Source: Acetobacter lambici (lineage in GTDB: Bacteria > Pseudomonadota > Alphaproteobacteria > Acetobacterales > Acetobacteraceae). From it: DNA of 64,000 bases. The DNA is taken from the NCBI RefSeq assembly GCF_011516885.1, contig NZ_WOTD01000004.1, positions 62,001 to 126,000 of the forward strand, given 5' to 3'. Shown in pieces: positions 56,172 through 64,000 of the stretch. The notes below the pieces were generated by a model. The model ran no database searches. It saw only the letters and a list, made by a program, of their open reading frames with translations, and was not told the DNA's origin. The position numbers were made by a program, and so were the translations under genes. Positions within the stretch are counted from its first letter, which is position 1. Every line of letters starts with the position of its first letter.

Positions 56172-56945
56172 ATGGTGGGTCTGGCCCTCACGGGCAAGCT
56201 TATCATGACAATCATGTACAAAGCCCGTTCCCTCGGATACCGAAGGAACGGGTTTTTGTTTTGTGGCCTGTCTGTTGCACTCACCATAACGGCTGTACCC
56301 GCCACATGGGCACAGACGGCCCCCAAAGCTTCCCCCGCGCCCTCAGCCGCACCATCTCCGCCACCAGCAGACCATACTGGCACTGGCACTGGCACTGGCA
56401 CTGGCACTGGCACTGGCACTGGCACTGGCACTGGCACTGGCACTGGCACTGGCACTGGCACTACGGCGGGGCAGATCGCCCTGCTGGTCAAGCTGCTGGC
56501 TCAAGCGCCAACCCCAGAAGCCGCCCATGCTTTGCAAGACAAGCTGGAAGCTCTGCGGGCATCGCACCTTTCGCCCACCACGCAGTTACTGGTCCGCCGG
56601 GCAGAAAAAGACCTGACATCCGAAAAACCGGATGATGCGGTGGACGATATGGGGGATGCCCTTGCCCTACAGCCCGATCAGGCCATCCTGTGGCGCACAC
56701 GCGCCCAGATGCGTCTTGTTGCTGGCAACCTCAAGGGCGCTGTGGCAGATCTAGGCGAAGCCCTGATGCGCGACGGGGATGACGCACAAAGCTGGAGTCT
56801 GCTAGCAAGTGTGGAAGAGCACCTGAACGACGGTCAGGCGGCACTCAAGGCCTGGCAGAAAGCCATGGCACTCAACCCGATGCTGGACAGGACCCACAAA
56901 CGCTCCGAGTCCCTGCGACTCAAGGCTTTTGGCCAGCCAACCTGA
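56172..56945 (+). CDS. Exported TPR protein with a Thr-Gly repeat
   Basis: 257-residue protein. The hydrophobic core of a signal sequence (GFLFCGLSVALTITAVPATW) is followed by a Pro/Ala/Ser linker, 14 Thr-Gly dipeptides from the 6-bp repeat at 56376, and a helical C-terminal domain with two or three TPR-like units (PDDAVDDMGDALALQPDQAI, then LWRTRAQMRLVAGN). The start is uncertain: ATG 56172 has AGGG upstream and lies 3 bases behind rpmJ; ATGs at 56205 and 56214 give shorter leaders. The coding frame runs through the rpmJ terminator. Function unknown. Confidence 0.8.
   Translation: MVGLALTGKLIMTIMYKARSLGYRRNGFLFCGLSVALTITAVPATWAQTAPKASPAPSAAPSPPPADHTGTGTGTGTGTGTGTGTGTGTGTGTGTGTTAGQIALLVKLLAQAPTPEAAHALQDKLEALRASHLSPTTQLLVRRAEKDLTSEKPDDAVDDMGDALALQPDQAILWRTRAQMRLVAGNLKGAVADLGEALMRDGDDAQSWSLLASVEEHLNDGQAALKAWQKAMALNPMLDRTHKRSESLRLKAFGQPT
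56221..56257 (+). terminator. Rho-independent terminator of rpmJ
   Basis: Long stem: the arm 56221-56236 (AAGCCCGTTCCCTCGG) pairs with 56240-56255 through 15 pairs and one C-A mismatch, with a 3-base loop, followed by TTTTTG. It lies 53 bases behind rpmJ, but also inside the coding frame of the TPR protein. Confidence 0.85.
56376..56462 (+). repeat. Hexanucleotide tandem repeat (ACTGGC) x 14.5
   Basis: Fourteen and a half perfect copies of ACTGGC (87 bases) inside the TPR protein gene, coding for Thr-Gly repeats. Unit length is a multiple of three, so slippage changes repeat number without breaking the frame. Confidence 0.97.
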
Positions 56946-56951
56946 CCGGGT

Positions 56952-57851
56952 TCAGACCTGCTTGTTCTCAATCAGGCTTTTGCGGATCTCACGCCCACGT
57001 TCAATTTTGTTCACAATATAGTCCGCATCCCCCCAGCGGATGGCGCGGGCCATGGCCTGTGCGTCTTCCATAAAGCGCCCCAGCATTTCCAGCAGGGCCT
57101 CACGGTTGGCCAGAAAAATATCGCGCCACATAACGGGATCAGATGCGGCAATCCGCGTAAAATCACGAAAACCCGAAGCCGCCAGATCCAGCACCTCGGA
57201 GCGTGTTTCCTCCGCCAGATCGTCTGCCGTGCCGCAGATGGTAAAGGCGAGCAGGTGTGGCAGATGGCTGACAATGGCGCACACGCGGTCATGGTGTGCG
57301 GGGGTCATCTCCCGCAGGCGTGCGCCACAGCGTGTCCATAACGCGCGGATCTGTTGCAGGGCTTCCGGTGTTGTCGCCTCCAGCGGGGTCAACAGGCACC
57401 AGCGGTTTTCAAACAGGTCCACCAACCCCGCATCCGGGCCGGAAAACTCCGTACCCGCCATGGGGTGCGCTGGCACATAAGGCACATCCGCGCGCAGGCT
57501 GGGAATAATGGCTTCGGTAACCGAAACCTTGGTGGAGCCTACATCGGTCAGCACCGCACCCGGCTTCATGGCAGGGATAACCTGAGCGGCAACAGGCCCC
57601 ATGGCACCCACCGGCACACACAGCATAACGCAGTCCGCCTGTGCGGCTGCGGCGGTCAGGTCGGTTGTTGCCTCGTCCGCAAAGCCCAGTTCCATAACCC
57701 GCGCGCATACATCCGCACTATTATCTACGGCAATAAGCCTGCGGGCCAGATTACCATGCGCCCTTGCGCGGCGGAGTACGGAAGAACCGATCAGGCCCGG
57801 CCCCACAACAACAAGCGTGTCGAATACGACCGGAAGATGCTCCTCAGCCAC
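56952..57851 (-). CDS. tyrA: Prephenate/arogenate dehydrogenase (TyrA family)
   Basis: 299-residue NAD(P)-dependent dehydrogenase of tyrosine synthesis. Rossmann motif LVVVGPGLIGSSVLRRARA near residue 13, CVMLCVPVGAMG, DVGSTKVSVTEA, VPAHPMAGTEFSGPDAG and the helical dimer domain with ISHLPHLLAFTI and SGFRDFTRIAASDPVMW, where HxxH-like His and Arg residues bind substrate. GTG start at 57851, 3 bases after the hpnL stop codon, so it is co-translated with hpnL. Confidence 0.94.
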   Translation of the reverse strand: MAEEHLPVVFDTLVVVGPGLIGSSVLRRARAHGNLARRLIAVDNSADVCARVMELGFADEATTDLTAAAAQADCVMLCVPVGAMGPVAAQVIPAMKPGAVLTDVGSTKVSVTEAIIPSLRADVPYVPAHPMAGTEFSGPDAGLVDLFENRWCLLTPLEATTPEALQQIRALWTRCGARLREMTPAHHDRVCAIVSHLPHLLAFTICGTADDLAEETRSEVLDLAASGFRDFTRIAASDPVMWRDIFLANREALLEMLGRFMEDAQAMARAIRWGDADYIVNKIERGREIRKSLIENKQV

Positions 57852-57854
57852 CGC

Positions 57855-58925
57855 TCAGCTATCCTTCACCGTGTTGGAAGAGGAAGAATACCCCATGGCC
57901 TCGCCCTTGTTCTGGGCAGGCTGGGCGGGGGTATTACGGCGCAGGCCGCGCATTTCCATAAACTGCCAGAGCAGTAGAACGGGAATACCGATCGTAATTT
58001 CCCGCCCACGGCGGAGCAGGGAAATACCAAGGGACAGGGACGGATCTATACCAAACGCATGACCCAGAGCCATGTAAGCCCCTTCCTGCACACCCAGACT
58101 ACCAGGAACCAGAAACCCGACAGACATGATGGCGCAGGTCACGCCCTCCACCGCCACGGCACCGGGGAAGGTCAGCTGCGCGCCCAGAAAACGCGCCGTC
58201 AGCCACAGCATACCAGCACTGCCCAGCCAGCCAAGCAGATGGTAGCTGGCCGAACGGCAGATATGCCACGGGCGGCTCCATGCCGCCTCCATCCGTTCCT
58301 GCAGGTTATCGGCACCTGCCAGAATGCTGTCCCGCCATTGTGATGCCAAGCTGCGGGTAAACATGCCCCCGAACTTGCGGAACAGGTTACCACCATGCGT
58401 CTGGGTCCAGATAAAGCCCGCAGTTCCCGCGATCAGGAATACGGTGCCGCCCACGACCGGCACCACAAACGGGCTGGAACGCTGGTGCGCCACAAGGCAG
58501 GCCACGGCCAGCAGCACAAACGCCACCTGCCCCATGACTTCGGTTGTAATATCCACAAGGTTGGCGCAGGCGGCCTCGGGCAGTTCCACCTCCCTGTCCG
58601 ATGCACGGTGCACGCCGTGGCCCGAACAGGTGGCGCGAATGCCAATAACAATACCCCCAACCTGCGAAAACGGCAGGCAGGTCGCGGCCGCGTCGCGCAC
58701 CATGCGGGCAAGCAGCAGGCGCACATACCCAATTTCAGGAAAAGCGGCATGCCATGCCATACCCAGCAGGCCATCCACGGCTAGCTGGCAGCATACCATA
58801 AGCAGAAAGCCGCCCAGACCAATACGCATAACGGCGCGCAAAACGGAATCGAAACCGCTCCACGCCATTGCTGCCGTAACGACCACGAGCCCAAGAAAAG
58901 TGAGAAAAACCGTAAGCTTCTTCAA
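57855..58925 (-). CDS. hpnL: HpnL family membrane protein (hopanoid-associated)
   Basis: 356-residue integral membrane protein with about six to eight hydrophobic helices, resembling the lysylphosphatidylglycerol flippase fold of the HpnL family (TIGR03476), associated with hopanoid gene clusters. Characteristic stretches include LPFSQVGGIVIGIRA, ANLVDITTEVMGQVAFVL and FLVPGSLGVQEGAYM. Translation starts at TTG. It is divergent from hpnA by 215 bases and coupled to tyrA downstream. Its proposed role is hopanoid trafficking (inference). Confidence 0.88.
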   Translation of the reverse strand: MKKLTVFLTFLGLVVVTAAMAWSGFDSVLRAVMRIGLGGFLLMVCCQLAVDGLLGMAWHAAFPEIGYVRLLLARMVRDAAATCLPFSQVGGIVIGIRATCSGHGVHRASDREVELPEAACANLVDITTEVMGQVAFVLLAVACLVAHQRSSPFVVPVVGGTVFLIAGTAGFIWTQTHGGNLFRKFGGMFTRSLASQWRDSILAGADNLQERMEAAWSRPWHICRSASYHLLGWLGSAGMLWLTARFLGAQLTFPGAVAVEGVTCAIMSVGFLVPGSLGVQEGAYMALGHAFGIDPSLSLGISLLRRGREITIGIPVLLLWQFMEMRGLRRNTPAQPAQNKGEAMGYSSSSNTVKDS

Positions 58926-59140
58926 GGCCTCAGCTCTGTCCGCCTGTTACGCTCGCGGCTCCGTCACGCCCTTGGGCACGCCCGAAGCCCAACCGGGCGC
59001 ATGTGTGAATGTTCCGCCCCCTTACACTACCACGGGGTCTGGCGCCACCTCGGGTGTCAGGATAAAGAAACAGACCAGCCGTTCGGGATTAACGCCCAAC
59101 ACCTGTTTTCTTTCAGCCCTCTACCGGGAGCGCATCCTTC

Positions 59141-60136
59141 ATGACTGCTCATACGCTCGTAACCGGCGCAACTGGTTTTGTCGGTTCCGCCGTGGCTCGC
59201 ACACTGCTGGAACGTGGCCATTCCCTGCGCCTGATGGTGCGAGAAGGAAGCGACCGTAGCAATATTGCCGACATTCCAGCCGAACTGGTGGAAGGTGATC
59301 TGTCCCAGCCGGACACATTTGCGCGCGCGGTCCAGGGCTGCCGGTATGTTTTTCATGTTGCTGCCGACTACCGCCTGTGGGTGCCCGACCCTGCCCCCAT
59401 GATGACCGCCAACGTGGAGGGCACACGTCTGCTGATGCTGGCCGCACAAAAGGCGGGCGTGGAGCGGATTGTCTACTGTTCCTCCGTGGCGGCCCTTGGC
59501 CTGATTGGCGATGGCACCATTGCGGATGAGAACACGCCGGTGGAGGAACATGCCGTTATTGGCATTTACAAACGCTCCAAATACCGCGCCGAGCAGGAAG
59601 TACTGCGCCTTGTGCGTGAGCAGAATCTGCCAGCCGTTATTGTTAACCCCTCCACCCCCGTTGGCCCGCGCGACATTAAACCCACCCCCACGGGCCAGAT
59701 GATTCTGGACTGCGCGGCAGGCCGCATGCCCGCCTATGTGGATACGGGCGTGAACATTGTGCATGTGGATGACGTGGCCGAAGGCCATGCACTGGCTCTT
59801 GAGCGAGGCAGAATCGGCGAAAAATACATTCTGGGCGGCGAGAACTATCTGTTGCGCGACCTGTTCGCCATGGTGTCCGAAATTGCGCATGTGCCCCCGC
59901 CAAAGATCAGCCTGCCGCAGGAGGTCATCTGGCCGGTAGCCATTGTGTCCGAGTGGCTGTCCCGTGCTTTTGGCTTTTCGCCCCGCGTCACGCGGGAGAT
60001 GCTCGCCATGTCTCGCAAGAAAATGTTTTTCTCCTCCGCCAAAGCCATGCGCGAGCTGGGCTATACACCGCGCCCGGCCCGCATGGCGGTGGAAGACGCC
60101 ATTACGTGGTTCCGTAACAACGGCATGCTCAAATAA
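59141..60136 (+). CDS. hpnA: Hopanoid-associated sugar epimerase HpnA
   Basis: 331-residue extended short-chain dehydrogenase. N-terminal TLVTGATGFVGSAVARTLLER binds NAD(P). It has VFHVAADYRLWVPDP, the Ser of YCSSVAALG and the catalytic Tyr/Lys of YKRSKYRAEQEV. The ribosome site is GGGAGCG. First gene of the rightward hpnABCDE group; probable role in making hopanoid side-chain sugar or ribosylhopane intermediates. Confidence 0.94.
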   Translation: MTAHTLVTGATGFVGSAVARTLLERGHSLRLMVREGSDRSNIADIPAELVEGDLSQPDTFARAVQGCRYVFHVAADYRLWVPDPAPMMTANVEGTRLLMLAAQKAGVERIVYCSSVAALGLIGDGTIADENTPVEEHAVIGIYKRSKYRAEQEVLRLVREQNLPAVIVNPSTPVGPRDIKPTPTGQMILDCAAGRMPAYVDTGVNIVHVDDVAEGHALALERGRIGEKYILGGENYLLRDLFAMVSEIAHVPPPKISLPQEVIWPVAIVSEWLSRAFGFSPRVTREMLAMSRKKMFFSSAKAMRELGYTPRPARMAVEDAITWFRNNGMLK

Positions 60137-60150
60137 GGAAGAGGTCCGTC

Positions 60151-61365
60151 ATGGTTCTGGCTCTCGCTCTTCTCTGCGCCATAATCTGGGTCGGCCTTAT
60201 TTTCTGCCACGGGCATTTCTGGCAGGCTGGCCCCATCCTCCAGCCTGCCAGCATGGCGGACGCACCAGCCGACATTGCCCCCGGCGTAACCGTAGTTGTA
60301 CCGGCACGGGACGAGGCGGAGTCCATTGAAGTCGCTTTGGGGTCACTGCTGCAACAGGACTACCCCGGCGCGCTCTCGGTCATTCTGGTCAATGATCGCA
60401 GCACGGATGGCACAGGCGCACTGGCCAGAACCCTGCCTGACCCCCACAACCGGCTGAGTGTGCTGGACGGCGCCAACCCCGAACCGGGCTGGAGCGGCAA
60501 GCTGTGGGCCGTGGCTCAGGGTGTGCACGAGGCGGAGCGGCAGAACCCCCATGGCAGCGGCTACCTGTTCCTGACTGATGCCGACATTATTCACGCACCA
60601 GCCCATATTTCCACGCTGGTTGCCAAGGCACAGGCTGACCGGCTGCACATGGTTTCCGAAATGGTGGAACTCCAGTGCGAAACACTGGCCGAACGGGCAC
60701 TGGTGCCCGCCTTTGTGTTCTTTTTCACGCTGCTTTACCCCTTTGCTAAGGTGAACAACCCCAAGGACAAAACCGCAGGTGCCGCGGGCGGCTCCATCCT
60801 GCTCCGGCGCGACATGCTCCGCCAGATCGGGGGCATTCAGGCCCTTAAAGGTGCCCTGATTGATGACTGCACCCTGGCTTCATGCGTCAAACAGGCCGGC
60901 GGGCGGCTCTTCCTTGGTCATTCCTGCCTTGCGCGTTCCATTCGCCCCTACCCGTCCGCTGCCGATATCTGGCGTATGATCGCGCGCACGGCTTACGTGC
61001 AGCTCAATTTTTCGCCGCTTCTGCTTGTTCTGACCGTTACGGCCATGCTGGTGGTCTGGATTGCTCCCATAGCTCTGGCCCTGTTTGCCCACGGAGCCGC
61101 GCAGTGGATCGGAGGCGGGGTGTGGCTTGCCTCTACCCTGTCCTTTTTGCCGACCCTCCGGCGCTTCAGGCTTTCCCCCCTCTGGGCACTGGGGCTGCCA
61201 CTGATTTCAGCTTTTTACACTGCGGCTACCATAGGCTCCGCCGTTAACCACCACCGTGGACGCGGCGTGGTCTGGAAGAACCGGGCCTATACCGAGGCCA
61301 TTCCCAATAATGGGCGCGTAAGCAGCGCCGAGGCGGGGCAGAAAATACAGGCCCCCGGTCGGTAG
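60151..61365 (+). CDS. hpnB: Hopanoid glycosyltransferase HpnB
   Basis: 404-residue family 2 glycosyltransferase. An N-terminal helix precedes the catalytic domain with VVVPARDEAESIEVALGSLL, VNDRSTDGTGAL, LTDADI (DxD) and the QxxRW-like region; four C-terminal hydrophobic segments follow. The gene starts 14 bases behind hpnA with GGAAGAGG. Confidence 0.94.
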   Translation: MVLALALLCAIIWVGLIFCHGHFWQAGPILQPASMADAPADIAPGVTVVVPARDEAESIEVALGSLLQQDYPGALSVILVNDRSTDGTGALARTLPDPHNRLSVLDGANPEPGWSGKLWAVAQGVHEAERQNPHGSGYLFLTDADIIHAPAHISTLVAKAQADRLHMVSEMVELQCETLAERALVPAFVFFFTLLYPFAKVNNPKDKTAGAAGGSILLRRDMLRQIGGIQALKGALIDDCTLASCVKQAGGRLFLGHSCLARSIRPYPSAADIWRMIARTAYVQLNFSPLLLVLTVTAMLVVWIAPIALALFAHGAAQWIGGGVWLASTLSFLPTLRRFRLSPLWALGLPLISAFYTAATIGSAVNHHRGRGVVWKNRAYTEAIPNNGRVSSAEAGQKIQAPGR

Positions 61366-61471
61366 GGTTTTTTGCTGCGACCGGCTTCCGGCATTAAGGG
61401 TAGGCATGGCAGGCGGCCTCATGTAAACACCAAGCTGCCTTTGGGGTCCCATTTTTTGAACACGGCACAGC

Positions 61472-62332
61472 ATGACTGACGATACACGCATCTGGGGAAA
61501 AACTGACGTTTCATCCGGCAAGGGTGCGTCTGATGAGAACTTTCCCGTAGGCTCCTTCCTGCTCAGCCGCAAACTGCGCCCGCATGTGCATGCCTACTAT
61601 GATTATGCGCGTGTTATTGACGATATTGCAGACTGCGAGACCCTCTCCCCCGAAGACAAAATAACCCGGCTCAACGCCATGGAGGACGTGCTCCATGGCC
61701 AGCGCAGCGCCATTAACCGCGCCGATGCGCTCAGTGCCGCCCGGCTGCGGGCCTCGCTCATACAGACCAATGTGCCGTTTGAGACCGCAACAGACCTGCT
61801 GATCGCTTTTCGTGATGATTCGCGCGGTCATGAATACCGCACATGGGACGACTTGCTGCACTACTGCAAATACTCCGCCAACCCGGTCGGCCGTTACCTG
61901 ATCTGCCTGCATGGGGAAGACCCCGCCGCCTTTGGCCCGTCAGATGCGCTATGCACCTCTTTGCAGATTCTGAACCACCTGCAGGACTGCGCCAAAGACC
62001 TGGAACGGCTTGAACGCTGCTACATGCCCTCCGAGTTGATGCAACAGGCAGGCACCTCTGCACAGGACCTGCTGGCTGGGCGGACCAGCCCTGCCATGCG
62101 CCGTGTTTTTAACACCCTGCTCGACGGGGTGGATGCCCTTAACCTACAGGCCAGCGCCCTACCGGCCCATATTCGGGACCAGCGTTTCCGTATGGAATGC
62201 GCGGCTATTGTAGAACTTGCCCACCGCCTGACCCAGCGTCTGCGCCGCGAAGACCCGCTTGCAGGGCGGGTGGCCCTGCGCCGGACGGACGTCATGCATG
62301 CAGCCATTGCGGCCCTGCGGGCATGGGCATGA
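61472..62332 (+). CDS. hpnC: Squalene synthase-like HpnC
   Basis: 286-residue phytoene/squalene synthase-family protein that acts with HpnD and HpnE in making squalene: HpnC converts presqualene diphosphate to hydroxysqualene. Aspartate-rich motif YDYARVIDDIADCE, then the second motif region LNHLQDCAKDLERLERCYMP. It lies 106 bases behind hpnB. Confidence 0.94.
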   Translation: MTDDTRIWGKTDVSSGKGASDENFPVGSFLLSRKLRPHVHAYYDYARVIDDIADCETLSPEDKITRLNAMEDVLHGQRSAINRADALSAARLRASLIQTNVPFETATDLLIAFRDDSRGHEYRTWDDLLHYCKYSANPVGRYLICLHGEDPAAFGPSDALCTSLQILNHLQDCAKDLERLERCYMPSELMQQAGTSAQDLLAGRTSPAMRRVFNTLLDGVDALNLQASALPAHIRDQRFRMECAAIVELAHRLTQRLRREDPLAGRVALRRTDVMHAAIAALRAWA

Positions 62333-62407
62333 CCTTCCCGAACGGTGAAAGTTCTGTAAAAAGAGACCCGTTCTCTTCAATCGTGATGAATAACAGGTGA
62401 AAAGCGC

Positions 62408-63307
62408 GTGACAGCCGTAAACATCCAGATGCACGACAAACCGACCCCGCTCGGATGCGATCCGGCTGATCTTGCCTGGGTGGAAAGCACCGTCAAACAG
62501 GCCGGAACCTCCTTTGCCGCTGGCATGCGTATTCTTCCCCCCATGCGGCGTTATGGCATGTACGCCATATATGCCTTCTGCCGTGTGGTGGACGATATTG
62601 CGGATGGCAACGCCCCGCTGGCCGAACGCACCAAAGGGCTGGAAGACTGGCACACCCGTATTGCCGAACTGTACGCAGAACGGGCTTTTCCCCCAACAGA
62701 ACCGCTGGACCGCGTTCTGCTGGCCGCCATCAACTTCTTCTCCCTTCAGCAGGTCGATTTTGACGCCGTGATTGATGGCATGCTGATGGACACCCAGACC
62801 GCCATTGTCGCCCCGGACGAAAAAACACTGGACCAGTATTGCGACCGCGTGGCCTCCGCCGTGGGCCGCCTGTCCGTTCGTATTTTTGGCGACAGTTCAG
62901 CCAATGGTGACCGTGTAGCCTACCATCTGGGCCGGGCGCTCCAGATCACCAATATCCTGCGCGACATTCCCGAAGATGCGGTCCGGGGGCGGCTGTACCT
63001 GCCCGCCGATCTGCTTGAACGCTTTGATGTGCCCAAGGACCCGGTTCAGGCCCTGTACGCCCCCGGGCTGGAACAGGTTGCCCGCGTTATGGCCGCGCGT
63101 GCGCAGGACCACTTCCGCACTGCATTTGCAACCATGAAAATCTGCCAACCCCGCTCCATGCTGCCAGCACGGATTATGGGTGCTAGCTACGAGTCCATTC
63201 TCAAGGCTCTGTGCAAACGTGGCTGGGGAGCCGCCGTGCTGCGCGCACGCCCCCATACTTCCCTTCTTGGCAAAGCCCGGTGGTTTGCCCTTTCCTATAC
63301 GTCCTAA
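62408..63307 (+). CDS. hpnD: Presqualene diphosphate synthase HpnD
   Basis: 299-residue prenyl synthase that condenses two farnesyl diphosphates to presqualene diphosphate. First aspartate-rich motif FCRVVDDIADGN, second motif QITNILRDIPEDAVRGRLYLP. GTG start at 62408 with an AGGTGA site. Confidence 0.95.
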   Translation: MTAVNIQMHDKPTPLGCDPADLAWVESTVKQAGTSFAAGMRILPPMRRYGMYAIYAFCRVVDDIADGNAPLAERTKGLEDWHTRIAELYAERAFPPTEPLDRVLLAAINFFSLQQVDFDAVIDGMLMDTQTAIVAPDEKTLDQYCDRVASAVGRLSVRIFGDSSANGDRVAYHLGRALQITNILRDIPEDAVRGRLYLPADLLERFDVPKDPVQALYAPGLEQVARVMAARAQDHFRTAFATMKICQPRSMLPARIMGASYESILKALCKRGWGAAVLRARPHTSLLGKARWFALSYTS

Positions 63308-63325
63308 GAAACGGCAAAACGCGGT

Positions 63326-64000
63326 ATGGCTGGTATTCTGCATATTATTGGCGGCGGCATGGCTGGCCTTGCCGCGGCAGTGGACGTGGCGGGTACTGGC
63401 ACCCGCGTAATCGTGCATGAAGCCGGGCGGACATGTGGCGGGCGTGCCCGCTCCTACCATGACCGGCACCTTGACTGCCGCATAGATAATGGCAACCACC
63501 TGCTCCTGTCCGCTAACAGCACGGTTTTTCGCTACCTTGGCATAACGGGAGCACTGGATACGCTGAGCGGGCCGGGCGAACCGATTTTTCCGTTTGTGGA
63601 TCTGGCCGAAGATGCCCGCTGGACGCTCGACCTGTCGCGCGGACGGTTGCCTTTATGGGTTTTTCAGCCACACCGCCGCGTGCCGGATATGCGCCTGCCC
63701 GAATTGCAGAGCCTGTACCGCCTGATCCGCGCGGACGAGCAGACAACCGTGGCCGACTGCCTGCTACCCGGTGCCTTTACCCGCAGGCTGCTTGAACCTT
63801 TTTCTATTTCCGCCCTGAACACTCTGAGCGATACAGGCAGTGCGGCACTGCTTGGCGCTGTGGTGCGGGAATCCCTCTCGCTCGGCGGGCATGCCTGTGT
63901 GCCGTGGTTTGCGCGTGATGGTCTTTCCGAGTCCCTCGTGGACCCCGCAGTGGCCTATCTGGGCACCATGAACGCCGAGGTCCGCACACAAACACGCATT
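63326..64000 (+). CDS. hpnE: Hydroxysqualene dehydroxylase HpnE (C-terminal part outside window)
   Basis: FAD-dependent desaturase-like enzyme that reduces hydroxysqualene to squalene. The first 225 codons are present. FAD site HIIGGGMAGLAAAVDVA, then VHEAGRTCGGRARSY and NGNHLLLSANSTVFRYL. It starts 18 bases behind hpnD and runs off the right edge. Confidence 0.93.
   Translation, partial: MAGILHIIGGGMAGLAAAVDVAGTGTRVIVHEAGRTCGGRARSYHDRHLDCRIDNGNHLLLSANSTVFRYLGITGALDTLSGPGEPIFPFVDLAEDARWTLDLSRGRLPLWVFQPHRRVPDMRLPELQSLYRLIRADEQTTVADCLLPGAFTRRLLEPFSISALNTLSDTGSAALLGAVVRESLSLGGHACVPWFARDGLSESLVDPAVAYLGTMNAEVRTQTRI

Noticed and set aside
56376-56462. Tandem repeat as a possible CRISPR array
   Set aside because: Units are 6 bases with no spacers and lie inside a coding frame; no cas genes are present.

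Overview
The window is chromosomal core DNA of an alphaproteobacterium, most probably an acetic acid bacterium (Acetobacteraceae, Acetobacter-like). Evidence: a hopanoid cluster hpnABCDE with hpnL, a ClpS/ClpA pair, the zapA-6S RNA-formyltetrahydrofolate cyclo-ligase order, an alphaproteobacterial NDUFA12-type complex I accessory subunit, split Mla lipid-transport genes, and a GTTC-N7-GTTC SOS box. No transposase, integrase, phage gene, plasmid gene or CRISPR array was seen.

Layout. 1-2.0 kb: clpA (cut by the window edge) and clpS. 2.3-6.2 kb: D-Ala-D-Ala carboxypeptidase, methionine aminopeptidase, gamma-glutamyltransferase. 6.2-8.3 kb: divergent epmB/epmA for elongation factor P modification. 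8.4-9.6 kb: two lipoproteins. 9.7-11.7 kb: leftward group of an unknown protein, class I aldolase and a ThiE-like protein. 11.8-14.0 kb: coiled-coil protein, zapA, 6S RNA, formyltetrahydrofolate cyclo-ligase, YmdB-like phosphoesterase. 14.1-16.4 kb: pyrD-HAD-Nudix operon. 16.5-18.5 kb: a Fur-box unknown gene and SOS-type dinB. 18.5-27.7 kb: an outer-membrane transporter behind AT-rich DNA, M16 peptidase, 2OG-Fe(II) oxygenase, uvrB, aldo-keto reductase, Nudix. 27.8-32.4 kb: otsB-otsA-dsbB, then NDUFA12, mlaD, a small protein and a DUF2155 protein.

32.6-39.8 kb: a degenerate class II ribonucleotide reductase-like protein, RidA, a FemAB-like acyltransferase, folD, a MetF-like protein and an unknown 714-residue protein. 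39.8-44.4 kb: PEBP protein, a 70-residue protein, then queA-tgt-queG (queuosine) and a ribbon-helix-helix protein. 44.4-49.6 kb: PhzF, ketopantoate reductase-like, DjlA-like, mlaA-mlaC, GNAT. 49.6-54.0 kb: ettA, two tRNAs, ppa, an extradiol dioxygenase. 53.5-55.9 kb: ahpC-ahpD divergent from oxyR. 56-56.9 kb: rpmJ and a TPR protein carrying a 6-bp repeat. 57-64 kb: tyrA and hpnL leftward, hpnA-E rightward to the window edge.

The genes mainly serve housekeeping (proteolysis, translation, nucleotide and folate metabolism, tRNA modification) and envelope integrity and stress defence (hopanoids, Mla, trehalose, peroxide response). The least conventional items are the catalytically reduced NrdJ-like protein at 32.6 kb, the Fur-box gene at 16.6 kb, the 714-residue protein at 37.6 kb, and the rpmJ terminator that lies inside the reading frame of the repeat-bearing TPR protein.
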